Assembly (NCBI GenBank): GCA_017622155.1
Contig: JAGARS010000164.1
Location: forward strand, 1 to 7,780
DNA: 7,780 nt
DNA from: Peptococcaceae bacterium
GTDB lineage: Bacteria > Bacillota > Peptococcia > Peptococcales > Peptococcaceae
Direction of reading: 5' to 3'
Of this stretch, positions 1 to 6,526 are shown piece after piece. A program made the translations under genes and the position numbers. The notes beneath the pieces are model-generated. The model saw only the letters and a program-made list of their open reading frames with translations. It had not been told where the DNA came from and made no database searches. The first letter of the stretch is position 1, and each line of letters starts with the position of its first letter.

Positions 1-91
1 CCAAGGAACTTCCACAAAATCGGCAGCAGCATCTCGCTGTACGCGTTCTTAATTCCTGCAGCCGTTTTGCAGCTGCACTGTTTGTTTCCAT
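1..91 (-). CDS. Probable 5' end of an unidentified gene, cut by the window edge
   Basis: About 30 codons are visible on the minus strand from an ATG at 91, beginning METNSAAAKRLQELRTRTA and continuing into a Cys-rich stretch (CCCRFC). The start is supported by a GGGGTG ribosome binding site at 98-103, six bases upstream. The fragment is too short to assign to a family. The first 19 residues look like an ordinary amphipathic helix, while the Cys cluster is unusual and may mean a metal-binding site, a wrong frame or a sequencing indel. Another minus-strand frame, starting with ATG near 135, is also open to the edge but has no comparable ribosome binding site. The gene is divergent from the LysR-type regulator, the classic position for a LysR target. 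Confidence 0.35.
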   Translation of the reverse strand, partial: METNSAAAKRLQELRTRTARCCCRFCGSSL

Positions 92-171
92 ATAGTACAC
101 CCCATTTTCTATAATACGTCGACATTTTTATCTTCATTTTTATTATTGCTTCCAGCTAAATTTTAAAACGC

Positions 172-202
172 TTTTGGATTTTCGCATAGCAAAAATCTAA
201 AA
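172..202. repeat. AT-rich interrupted dyad in the divergent intergenic region
   Basis: Arms 172-184 and 190-202 can pair over 13 positions with one mismatch and one G-T pair around the 5-base loop CATAG. There is no downstream T tract that would make it a clear terminator. It lies about 80 bases upstream of the minus-strand start at 91, so it could be an operator or a leader structure for that gene. In such AT-rich DNA part of the match may be chance. Confidence 0.3.
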
Positions 203-205
203 ATT

Positions 206-226
206 ATTCGAAAAAATTAAACGAAT
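206..226. promoter_or_regulatory. Small dyad ATTCG-N11-CGAAT, possible regulator site
   Basis: Five-base arms at 206-210 and 222-226 are perfectly complementary across an 11-base AT-only spacer. Total size and spacing resemble the interrupted dyads bound by LysR-type dimers, and the site lies between the two divergent genes. Short arms in AT-rich sequence make this weak evidence alone. Confidence 0.25.
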
Positions 227-283
227 TTATTTGTAACCCTTCTCATTCATCATGTGAAAAAGTTTGCAAAAATACCTGTAATC

Positions 284-307
284 AAGTATAATTAGATATT
301 AATACTT
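284..307. promoter_or_regulatory. Dyad AAGTAT-N12-ATACTT, candidate LysR recognition site
   Basis: Perfect 6-base arms at 284-289 and 302-307 flank a 12-base spacer. The dyad centre lies about 58 bases upstream of the expected transcription start of the LysR-type gene, close to where LysR-family proteins usually place their primary recognition site for autoregulation. The same DNA could also control the divergent gene at the left edge. Assignment rests on position and symmetry only. Confidence 0.4.
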
Positions 308-317
308 TTCAAATAAA

Positions 318-347
318 TTGATTGCCTCATGTAATAAAGGTTATATT
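318..347 (+). promoter_or_regulatory. Candidate sigma-70-type promoter for the LysR-type gene
   Basis: A -35-like TTGATT at 318-323 and a -10-like TATATT at 342-347 are separated by 18 bases and point toward the regulator gene. Transcription would begin near 353-355, giving a leader of roughly 45 bases. Neither box is a perfect consensus, and the surrounding DNA is AT-rich enough to offer alternatives such as TACTAT at 349-354. Confidence 0.4.
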
Positions 348-351
348 GTAC

Positions 352-380
352 TATAGCATTTCATATTGTTATATGCTATA
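352..380. promoter_or_regulatory. Dyad TATAGCAT-N13-ATGCTATA, candidate operator
   Basis: Two perfect 8-base arms (352-359 and 373-380) have centres 21 bases apart, two turns of B-DNA, as expected for a dimeric regulator bound on one face. The dyad covers the predicted transcription start and leader of the LysR-type gene, just before its ribosome binding site, so bound protein would be expected to block transcription. Which protein binds is unknown; autoregulation by the LysR-type protein is the simplest guess. Confidence 0.45.
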
Positions 381-385
381 TGCAG

Positions 386-391
386 AAAGGA
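386..391 (+). promoter_or_regulatory. Ribosome binding site that fixes the LysR-type start at 401
   Basis: AAAGGA at 386-391 lies nine bases before the ATG at 401. An in-frame ATG at 380 is upstream of this site and has no purine-rich sequence before it, so the shorter protein beginning MRIEQLEYL is preferred. That start also matches the usual LysR family N-terminus. Confidence 0.7.
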
Positions 392-400
392 ACGAGTAAC

Positions 401-1309
401 ATGCGCATTGAACAGTTAGAATATTTATGTGAAATTGCTAAGCGCAAGTCCATGAATCTGGCCAGTAGCAAACTGTATGTGAGTCAACAGACATTGAGCA
501 CCGCTATTAAAAATCTTGAAAAAGAACTGGACTGCAAGCTGCTTGAACGTACCTATCACGGTGTATTTCCAACAGAAATCGGTCAAGAATTAATCGATAT
601 CTCACAGGATATGCTGATACGTTTAGACCAGTTAAAACTAAAAATTGCGGCGCAGAACAACACTCAGCTGTCCGGCGCACTTTCCATTGCTATCGAACCG
701 GGTATCAATACCCTAATCATGCCAAAGGTAATCTCCCATTTTCATAAATATTATCCGAAAATAAATACTGAAATTACTGTTTTGAGTCGGGCAGAAGTTC
801 TTCAGGCTATAGCAGAGAAAAAATACGATGTAGGCATCATTACTACACAAGACAATACTAGTGTTCTTGAAGATGAACAGATTTCAGAGAATTTGACTAT
901 GCATGAAATTATTGATTTCCAATGGCTGGCTCGTGTCAACAAGCAATCACCGCTGGCAACGGAAACCTCTATTTCATTGCGCACGCTTTTGAACTATCCG
1001 ATTGCACTGAACAGTAGCACAAGCGGTATCAATTTGATTGATGAACTCAAAAAATACGGCAATCCATATATTATGTCTACACACAATTACGGTGTGGCAC
1101 AGCAGTTGGTTTTCGATAATTTGGCCGTGTCGCTTGCGGTAAAAGTAAATAATTATCTTCCGACTTATTTTAACGGTTTTGATGGAGAAGTGCTGAATAT
1201 TCCAATCAAAGAGCCTCTGCCGTTCCATGCCAGCTATTTGATGCATAAAGATTACACATCGTCTGAAATCGTTGACCGCTTCATCGATTCGCTGGTGAAA
1301 ATCACATAA
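401..1309 (+). CDS. LysR-type transcriptional regulator
   Basis: This 302-aa protein has the length and architecture of the LysR family. Residues 1-60 form the winged helix-turn-helix: MRIEQLEYLCEIAK, then ASSKLYVSQQTLSTAIKNLE as the recognition region and the family-typical KLLERT-x-GVFPTEIG wing. Residues from about 92 (LSIAIEPGIN) to the end fit the two-lobed periplasmic-binding-protein-like effector domain that senses a small ligand. It should act in the cytoplasm as a DNA-binding dimer or tetramer. It is divergent from the partial gene at the left edge and convergent with the permease/hydrolase block, so its best candidate targets are its own promoter and that divergent gene; control of the block is possible but not shown by position. 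The effector cannot be predicted. Family assignment is secure. Confidence 0.95.
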   Translation: MRIEQLEYLCEIAKRKSMNLASSKLYVSQQTLSTAIKNLEKELDCKLLERTYHGVFPTEIGQELIDISQDMLIRLDQLKLKIAAQNNTQLSGALSIAIEPGINTLIMPKVISHFHKYYPKINTEITVLSRAEVLQAIAEKKYDVGIITTQDNTSVLEDEQISENLTMHEIIDFQWLARVNKQSPLATETSISLRTLLNYPIALNSSTSGINLIDELKKYGNPYIMSTHNYGVAQQLVFDNLAVSLAVKVNNYLPTYFNGFDGEVLNIPIKEPLPFHASYLMHKDYTSSEIVDRFIDSLVKIT

Positions 1310-1340
1310 ATAGTTTGCTTTCTTATACAGATACCTTTAT

Positions 1341-1381
1341 ATAAAAATGGCTTTGAAGTGTTACTTCAAAGCCATTTTTAT
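1341..1381. terminator. Bidirectional intrinsic terminator between convergent genes
   Basis: Arms 1341-1358 and 1364-1381 form an 18-bp perfect stem with the 5-base loop TGTTA. The outer part is A-rich on the left and T-rich on the right, so both strands give a GC-containing hairpin running into a U tract. It lies 31 bases after the LysR-type stop and 36 bases after the stop of the minus-strand TGS gene, and can end both transcripts. Confidence 0.92.
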
Positions 1382-1417
1382 TTGTAAGATGATTTGTTTT
1401 AAATTTTATATACACAT

Positions 1418-2134
1418 TTACACACAAAGTTCTGCAATAATACGATTTCTATCAAATTTTTTCTCTACTCGAAGATTTTTTAATTCTTTAATCATTTGTA
1501 TATCAAGCAACAAAGGCTCTGAATCCAAATCAAAATAATCATGAAGCATATATACCGATACAGGACCGCTTCCATCATCGTTCATCTCTATGCTGCGCAG
1601 CAAATAGAGACGGTTCAAAGCTTTTGCTTCTCGCACAGCCCGAAAATAAGGTAATTTTTTGGCTACAATTTTTGTATCCTCCTGTAGTATTTTAATAATC
1701 ACATTTTGTATCGATTCTAAATCAGCATCCGTAATACATGCAGCTTCCGGTAATATAAAATCAGTATAAACAGTATATTGGCTTAACATATTGCTCTCTA
1801 TTAGTTGATAATCTGACGGAAACACCTGCATTGCTGCATAATTTAATAGAAATATGCCGGTACGTCGAAGCATCATTTGACCTTCTGCATCAGATAACGT
1901 AATAAATTCCACTTCACAATTTTTTGTAATGAACGTATCCAATGGAACGATTTTTTTGTTAATTCTAGCTGCAATAGGCTGAAGTACACCTACCTGTGCT
2001 GCTATTTGATCTAAAGATAAACCTCTAGGAGCCCAATCAATACTTCCATTACCGTAAGTTCCTTCATTTTTTAATTTAATATTGTCATGAGGTATAAATT
2101 GATAAATTTGATTTTGATAACGAATCTGCAGCAT
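1418..2134 (-). CDS. Stand-alone TGS plus degenerate ThrRS-editing-like domain protein
   Basis: This 238-aa protein starts at ATG 2134, seven bases after an AGGAGG site at 2142-2147. Residues 1-79 resemble a TGS domain (MLQIRYQNQIYQF, then LDQIAAQVG, ARINKKIVPLD, CEVEFIT), with an extra loop at about 15-37. Residues 83-225 follow the second N-terminal domain of threonyl-tRNA synthetase, also found in front of some clostridial uridine-kinase-like proteins: LRRTGIFLLNYAAMQVFP corresponds to the ThrRS LRHSAAHLLAQAV region, and YFDLDSEPL to YVDLCRGPH. The residues that form the editing/metal site (His, His, Cys, His) are here Arg91, Phe95, Asp204 and Leu208, so tRNA editing is unlikely. No synthetase or P-loop kinase domain follows; the protein ends in a charged tail before a terminator. 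It is the last gene of the minus-strand block. I infer a ligand- or RNA-binding role. The domain match is by eye; function is unknown. Confidence 0.75.
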   Translation of the reverse strand: MLQIRYQNQIYQFIPHDNIKLKNEGTYGNGSIDWAPRGLSLDQIAAQVGVLQPIAARINKKIVPLDTFITKNCEVEFITLSDAEGQMMLRRTGIFLLNYAAMQVFPSDYQLIESNMLSQYTVYTDFILPEAACITDADLESIQNVIIKILQEDTKIVAKKLPYFRAVREAKALNRLYLLRSIEMNDDGSGPVSVYMLHDYFDLDSEPLLLDIQMIKELKNLRVEKKFDRNRIIAELCV

Positions 2135-2150
2135 AAGAACTCCTCCTTAC

Positions 2151-2194
2151 AAAAAGAAAGCTGCAGTTAGGCATCCCCCTAACCACAGCTTTCT
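2151..2194 (-). terminator. Terminator-like hairpin between second hydrolase and TGS gene
   Basis: On the minus strand, arms 2178-2194 and 2155-2171 pair over 17 positions with two internal mismatches around a 6-base loop and run into TTTTT. It begins 15 bases after the stop of the upstream hydrolase gene. The next ribosome binding site (2142-2147) starts only a few bases after the T tract, leaving no room for an independent promoter, so read-through must supply the TGS gene unless a promoter lies inside the upstream gene. Confidence 0.75.
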
Positions 2195-2209
2195 ACATAA
2201 TACGGTGGA

Positions 2210-4282
2210 CTAGAATTCCCAATCCAGAATCTGATATGCAGGAGCACCTTCACACTGTGCAGGCATTCTAATCCCCAACAGAGCAGAGATTGTTGGTGCA
2301 AAGTCAATCTGACGAATGATACGATCTGTATAGAAGCCTTCTTTGAAGCCAGGGCCGGCACCTACAAAGATTGGAGATACAGATGTATCTTCTACACCAT
2401 AAGCGGTAGATAAGCTGTCACCGTGGTCGCCATTATAGCCTTCTGCCAAGAAGTATACGATATCACCGCATTCTGGACCGCCCAGACCAAAGTGAACGGC
2501 ATCTTTGTTGCGCACAGCCAACTGAACAACACGTTTACCGGTTACAGGATGTTTGTGTTCATACATTTTGGTCATAATTTCTTCTTCCAGTTCGTATTTA
2601 TCTGCCGGGTCTACAATCCCTTCTACTACAGTGCCGTCAGACTGTACATGGGTATTGCGCCCTTTCAGGTTAATCCATACGTCGTTGGAACGGTTGGTAA
2701 TTGCTTTTGTTTTACTCCAGTCAACTTCACGAATTTCGTTGCCGTCGGCATCTTTCAGCATTGCGAGGTAACCCCATTCTTTGAACAGCTGAATCGTATA
2801 ACCGATAATGCAACCTAATGGTGTATAGAAACCGTGTTCAGGTGATACCTGTGCATGGTCGGAGGTGACAATAATGGTCCAGCCTTCATCCAAATAATGC
2901 AGGAATGCACCCAGATAGTTATCTGTCATGGTGTACAAATCTTCTTGCCATTTCAAAATTGCAGGCTGTTCCAGTTCTGTCATACCATATTGCTGATACA
3001 TCTTCACTGTTCCTTCTGCAAGCAGACTGATAGATGTGTGGTTTAGCAAGTCCACATTATGCATATGGGAGAATACCACTTCAATGCCTTCCCGCTTGAT
3101 AATTTCATGCATTGCTTTAATCTGCCAGTCGATGGTGATTTCCCATCCAGCCATCATACAGCCGTGCATTTCTTCAGTCAGCTCATAAATATTTGCTGTT
3201 GGAGGTGTCGGGCCGGCAACTTCTTTTACATAGTCGTACATTCTCTGCGGATGCCATGTATCATATACATTAATATCCATTGCTGCAGAAATCCAGATTT
3301 TAATCCAGCTGCCGTCATCTGCTACATCCAGCAGTTTCATAGTGCGTACTACAGTGAATTTTTCATCGTTCTTATCATAACCGTCATCAATGATGTTACC
3401 GGTTACAACACCCAGTTTCAGTTCAACGATTGGTGCAGATTCTTTTTTGTTTTTGTAGATTACTACCGTGTCATATTTTCCGTCTTCCCCTTTCAGAATC
3501 AATGCAGGGCGGCGAATCAGACCGCGGCTCAGCAAAATAGAGGTTTCATTTGCATCTGCAGGCACATCAAATGCCCAACCGGATGCCGGTTTGATATAGC
3601 TTTGTACAACATCTGTCTGTGGACGTCCGCTGCTGTTTCCACCAAAATCAAAGCATACGCTCATTTTATCGTTAAAGCCGCAATCTTCAAAACTCCATTC
3701 TGCATCTTTGCTGCTTTCAGGTAATTCTTCCATAACACATACCGCTACTACGTTAGGGTCAGCATTGCTAATGTATTTTGGTTCTTTTACTTTTACAGAA
3801 GCTGCAAATAAAGAACCGCCATCTCTCTGAGAAGTCGCCATACCAAGAGAACCAGGAGATGTCCCGTCGATTACAAACAGATTTTCGCTATCGCTGCTTG
3901 GTGGCCAGCTAGAACCAGGCCAATGAAATACCAGAGTTTTTTTACCTGCTTCTGCAGTACAGTTCCATACCTGTTCTGCTTTACACAGACGAGAATCTAA
4001 TGCATAAGTAACTGCAGATAAATCTTCCGGATGCTGTCTGTAAAAACCAGTAATACCGTGTACATTTGCATAACAGCCTGTTGCCAGTGTGGTCCACATT
4101 GGCGGTGTGATGGTTGGATGACCGCCTAATAATACTAAGTCTTCACGGCAAGCACCGCGCTCTACAATTTTTGCCAAGTTCGGCATTTTGCCTTCATTAA
4201 TCATTCTGCGGGAGAAACGAGGGTCTAAACCGTCAACCCCTAATACCATTACTTTTTGTGCATGTGCTTTTCTTTCTGCCAT
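2210..4282 (-). CDS. Alkaline-phosphatase-superfamily hydrolase, type I phosphodiesterase-like (copy B)
   Basis: This 690-aa enzyme belongs to the type I phosphodiesterase/nucleotide pyrophosphatase branch, close in motif style to the large uncharacterised COG3379-like group. The two-metal site is complete: Asp17 (GVDGLD), nucleophile Thr59 (PTITPPMW), Asp411 and His415 (HNVDLLNH), Asp475 and His476 (TSDHA), and His620 (GDHGD). Residues about 140-400 are a long insert, and VWINLKGR at 535-542 is a group signature. No signal peptide or membrane segment is seen, so it should act in the cytoplasm. The start follows AGGAGG at 4291-4296 by eight bases. It is a tandem paralogue of the gene upstream, with near-identical blocks (AEAGKKTLVFHWPGSSWPP, MPAQCEGAP) but a different insert. 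Compared with copy A, Asn414 and Ala477 replace Gly beside metal ligands. It hydrolyses a phospho-, phosphono- or sulfoester; the substrate is unknown. Class is certain, specificity is not. Confidence 0.92.
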   Translation of the reverse strand: MAERKAHAQKVMVLGVDGLDPRFSRRMINEGKMPNLAKIVERGACREDLVLLGGHPTITPPMWTTLATGCYANVHGITGFYRQHPEDLSAVTYALDSRLCKAEQVWNCTAEAGKKTLVFHWPGSSWPPSSDSENLFVIDGTSPGSLGMATSQRDGGSLFAASVKVKEPKYISNADPNVVAVCVMEELPESSKDAEWSFEDCGFNDKMSVCFDFGGNSSGRPQTDVVQSYIKPASGWAFDVPADANETSILLSRGLIRRPALILKGEDGKYDTVVIYKNKKESAPIVELKLGVVTGNIIDDGYDKNDEKFTVVRTMKLLDVADDGSWIKIWISAAMDINVYDTWHPQRMYDYVKEVAGPTPPTANIYELTEEMHGCMMAGWEITIDWQIKAMHEIIKREGIEVVFSHMHNVDLLNHTSISLLAEGTVKMYQQYGMTELEQPAILKWQEDLYTMTDNYLGAFLHYLDEGWTIIVTSDHAQVSPEHGFYTPLGCIIGYTIQLFKEWGYLAMLKDADGNEIREVDWSKTKAITNRSNDVWINLKGRNTHVQSDGTVVEGIVDPADKYELEEEIMTKMYEHKHPVTGKRVVQLAVRNKDAVHFGLGGPECGDIVYFLAEGYNGDHGDSLSTAYGVEDTSVSPIFVGAGPGFKEGFYTDRIIRQIDFAPTISALLGIRMPAQCEGAPAYQILDWEF

Positions 4283-4310
4283 TACAAAAACCTCCTTAAT
4301 TTCAGTATGT

Positions 4311-4351
4311 TAAAAATACTGGCATATAAATCAAATTGTTATATGCCGGTA
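4311..4351 (-). terminator. Terminator-like hairpin between the two hydrolase genes
   Basis: On the minus strand, TACCGGCATATAA (4351-4339) and TTATATGCCAGTA (4329-4317) form a 13-bp stem with one non-Watson-Crick pair and a 9-base loop, followed by TTTTTA. It lies about 40 bases after the stop of copy A and only 14 bases before the ribosome binding site of copy B. The stem is AT-rich, so termination is probably partial. Confidence 0.65.
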
Positions 4352-4393
4352 TCGAAATACTACATCAAATATTCATGCTTTCACAGTACAATC

Positions 4394-6415
4394 TTATTTT
4401 TCAAAAATCTGATATACCGGAGCACCTTCACATTGTGCAGGCATTCTTACGCCGCCCAGTACAGCTACTGTAGGTGCTACGTCAACCTCACGAATTACAC
4501 GATCAGTTACATAGCCGGCTTTAATGTTTGGACCTGCTGCCATGAAAATAGGCGATACAGAGGTATCGGTATAACCATGGAATGTAGAAATGGAATCACC
4601 GTGAATGCGGTTGAATCCTTCTTCATTGAAGTAAACAATATCACCGCATCTGTCGCTATCCAGACCGAAATGTGCTGCTTCTTTTCTGCGCAATGCGATA
4701 GAAACGATACGTTTGCCGTTCCATCTGTATGCATACAGGTCATCAATAATTTTGCGTTCCAGTTCGTACTGATCAGCAGGATCAACGATACCTTCAGGGT
4801 TACGGCCTTTCAGGTTGATATAAATATAAATACCGCGCTGTGCCACAGCCGTAGTTTTGCTCCAGTCGATTTCACGTAAACTGTTGCCGTTTTCATCTTT
4901 CTTCATTACGGTATAGCCCAATTCTTCCATTACTTTGATGTTTACACCAAATGGGTCGCCGATCGGAACCGCCGGTTCATCTTCTTCCGCACAAACCAAA
5001 CCGTGGTCAGATGTGATAATGATATCCCAACCTTTATCCAGCAAATGCATAAAACGACCCAGATATACGTCTGTATCTACATAGAAACGTTCCATAACAT
5101 CCTGGAATAATGTTTCATCATAAAAATCTTTATTTGGACGATATTTTGCCAGTTCCCAGAAAGTATGACCCGCGATATCTACATTATGCAGATGAGAGAA
5201 TACAACTTCGTATTCGTTTGCTTCCATCAGATAATTCATGCAATTTGCCTGCCATTCAGAATAAGATTCCCACAATGGAGCGAAAATAGTGTTTGCACAT
5301 TTTGGTGTTTCACCAATCAGCATAGATACACTGCGGATTTCACCTACATTTTCACGCATCTGTGTTAACAAAGATTTCGGATGGAACAGCATATCGTTTG
5401 CTGCTTCCATAGCATTACCCCACCACAATTCTACACGAGAACCATCAGCAGCTAATTCAATCAGAATAGCCTGACGTGCAACATCAACTTTTTTGCCACC
5501 TTTAGTTACAGTGTCCATAATATCGTTTACTACAACCTGAATCTGGTCTAATACAACGATTGGCTCTTCACTTTTCTTGGATTTATAGATTGCAACTGTG
5601 TCGTATACGCCATCTGCATTTGGAATAATCAATGCCGGACGACGTTCCATGCCATTGCTTACAGGGATAGCAAATTCTTTTGCACCTTCCGGAGCATTCG
5701 CCCAACCGGTTGCAGCCTTAATTGGCAAAGTATTTTTTATTTCGTCCAGAGTTGGTTTTGCAACGCCGGCACATTCCCCTTCATGTTCATTCATAATCAT
5801 GTTGGTCAATTCTTTCAGTTTCAGAGACATGTCCAGACCATTCTGGCTGCCATCTAATTCTTCTTCCATTTCCAGATCAGAAATTACACAACCTGCGCCG
5901 GAATCATCAGCTTCTTTTTCAGCAATATGTTCTTCAACAATTGTTTCGGAAGCTTCAATCCACTGTCCCCACTCAGCAGTACCTACAGCAATGTTGATGT
6001 TGGATGGCTGAGTACCGTCTACAACATGCAGATTTGGGCTGTCGGATGTTGGAGGCCAGGAAGAGCCAGGCCAATGGAATACCAGTGTTTTCTTGCCTGC
6101 TTCAGCAAATACATTCCATAAAGGTTCTGCTTTACAATGTGTAGAATCAAAGGAATACCACAATGTATCCAATTTATCCGGATGCGGATTCCAGAAGTCA
6201 GTAATGCCATGAGTGCCCGCATAAGCACCTGTAGCCAGAGTAGTCCACATTGGCGGTGTAATAGTTGGCATCGCGCCTAACATTACTAAGTCCTCTCGGG
6301 CAGAACCACGTTTCATAAACTCAACGAAATTCGGCATAGATCCTTTTTCCATATATTTTTTTGTTAATCTAGGATCCAGACCGTCAACACCTAATACCAA
6401 TACTTTGTTGTTCAT
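4394..6415 (-). CDS. Alkaline-phosphatase-superfamily hydrolase, type I phosphodiesterase-like (copy A)
   Basis: This 673-aa cytoplasmic enzyme is a paralogue of the following gene. Superfamily ligands are all present: Asp11 (GVDGLD), nucleophile Thr53 (PTITPPMW), Asp413 and His417 (HNVDIAGH), Asp470 and His471 (TSDHG), and His605 (RIHGD). IYINLKGRNPEGIVDPAD at about 531-548 is the mark of the COG3379-like group. The insert at about 140-400 carries an acidic segment (155-215, rich in Glu and Asp) not matched in copy B, then the shared RRPALI and YDTVAIYKSKK blocks, which may form a lid or substrate-specificity domain. The reaction should be metal-dependent hydrolysis of a phosphate, phosphonate or sulfate ester; the substrate is not readable. 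The ATG at 6415 is preferred over an in-frame TTG at 6442 because the ribosome binding site lies between them and the protein then begins MNNKVLVLGVDG, directly at the first strand. It follows the permease gene, separated by a terminator. Confidence 0.92.
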   Translation of the reverse strand: MNNKVLVLGVDGLDPRLTKKYMEKGSMPNFVEFMKRGSAREDLVMLGAMPTITPPMWTTLATGAYAGTHGITDFWNPHPDKLDTLWYSFDSTHCKAEPLWNVFAEAGKKTLVFHWPGSSWPPTSDSPNLHVVDGTQPSNINIAVGTAEWGQWIEASETIVEEHIAEKEADDSGAGCVISDLEMEEELDGSQNGLDMSLKLKELTNMIMNEHEGECAGVAKPTLDEIKNTLPIKAATGWANAPEGAKEFAIPVSNGMERRPALIIPNADGVYDTVAIYKSKKSEEPIVVLDQIQVVVNDIMDTVTKGGKKVDVARQAILIELAADGSRVELWWGNAMEAANDMLFHPKSLLTQMRENVGEIRSVSMLIGETPKCANTIFAPLWESYSEWQANCMNYLMEANEYEVVFSHLHNVDIAGHTFWELAKYRPNKDFYDETLFQDVMERFYVDTDVYLGRFMHLLDKGWDIIITSDHGLVCAEEDEPAVPIGDPFGVNIKVMEELGYTVMKKDENGNSLREIDWSKTTAVAQRGIYIYINLKGRNPEGIVDPADQYELERKIIDDLYAYRWNGKRIVSIALRRKEAAHFGLDSDRCGDIVYFNEEGFNRIHGDSISTFHGYTDTSVSPIFMAAGPNIKAGYVTDRVIREVDVAPTVAVLGGVRMPAQCEGAPVYQIFEK

Positions 6416-6425
6416 TTTTGATACA

Positions 6426-6432
6426 CACCTTT
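6426..6432 (-). promoter_or_regulatory. Ribosome binding site that fixes the copy A start at 6415
   Basis: AAAGGTG (minus strand, 6432-6426) lies ten bases before the ATG at 6415. The alternative in-frame TTG at 6442 lies upstream of this site and has no Shine-Dalgarno sequence of its own. Confidence 0.65.
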
Positions 6433-6462
6433 CTTTTTTCAATAGATTTATGTTACTTGTAT

Positions 6463-6510
6463 AAAAAAAATCTTAAGCCACTGTATTCAATTGTCAGCAG
6501 CTTAAGATTT
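6463..6510 (-). terminator. Intrinsic terminator after the anion permease gene
   Basis: On the minus strand, GCTTAAG-containing arms 6510-6500 and 6478-6468 make an 11-bp perfect stem, extendable by CTG/CAG past a small internal loop. Eight T residues follow at 6470-6463, overlapping the stem base. It starts 17 bases after the permease stop and is the strongest of the three hairpins in the minus-strand block. The next gene begins 48 bases further on. Confidence 0.85.
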
Positions 6511-6526
6511 CACTTAAACATTTAAA

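Larger units (their letters stand above)
92..400. other. Divergent regulatory region
   Basis: This 309-base gene-free stretch separates the partial minus-strand gene from the LysR-type gene. It is strongly AT-rich and holds the GGGGTG ribosome binding site of the left gene (98-103), four dyads of different sizes, the candidate regulator promoter and the regulator's ribosome binding site. A -10-like TATTAT for the left gene lies at 116-111 on the minus strand, but no convincing -35 box accompanies it, as might be expected for an activator-dependent promoter. No small gene or RNA gene was recognised here. Confidence 0.6.

Noticed and set aside
380..400. Upstream ATG giving the regulator seven more residues
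   Set aside because: The ribosome binding site lies between this ATG and the one at 401, and the extra residues are not part of the family N-terminus.
1347..1538. Short plus-strand open frame starting in the terminator
   Set aside because: It begins inside the hairpin stem and runs antisense to the TGS gene; no start signal.
3059..3724. Long plus-strand open frame (221 codons) opposite hydrolase copy B
   Set aside because: It is antisense to a clearly recognisable enzyme, has no ribosome binding site, and its Phe/Cys/His-rich product looks like the reverse complement of a coding region.
4256..4879. Plus-strand open frame of 207 codons across the gap between the hydrolases
   Set aside because: It covers the antisense of two genes and a terminator, has low-complexity Cys/Tyr/Asn-rich composition and matches no family I know.
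5598..6011. Plus-strand open frame with a Ser-rich product opposite copy A
   Set aside because: It mirrors the acidic insert of the real gene (Glu/Asp codons read backwards as Ser/Phe codons) and has no start signal.
2210..6415. Assignment of the hydrolases as phosphoglycerate mutase or phosphopentomutase
   Set aside because: They share the superfamily fold, but the single Thr nucleophile in TITPPMW, the COG3379-like NLKGR motif and the long central insert do not match the mutases.
6416..6442. TTG start adding nine residues to hydrolase copy A
   Set aside because: It has no ribosome binding site, and the extension encodes the Shine-Dalgarno region of the later ATG.
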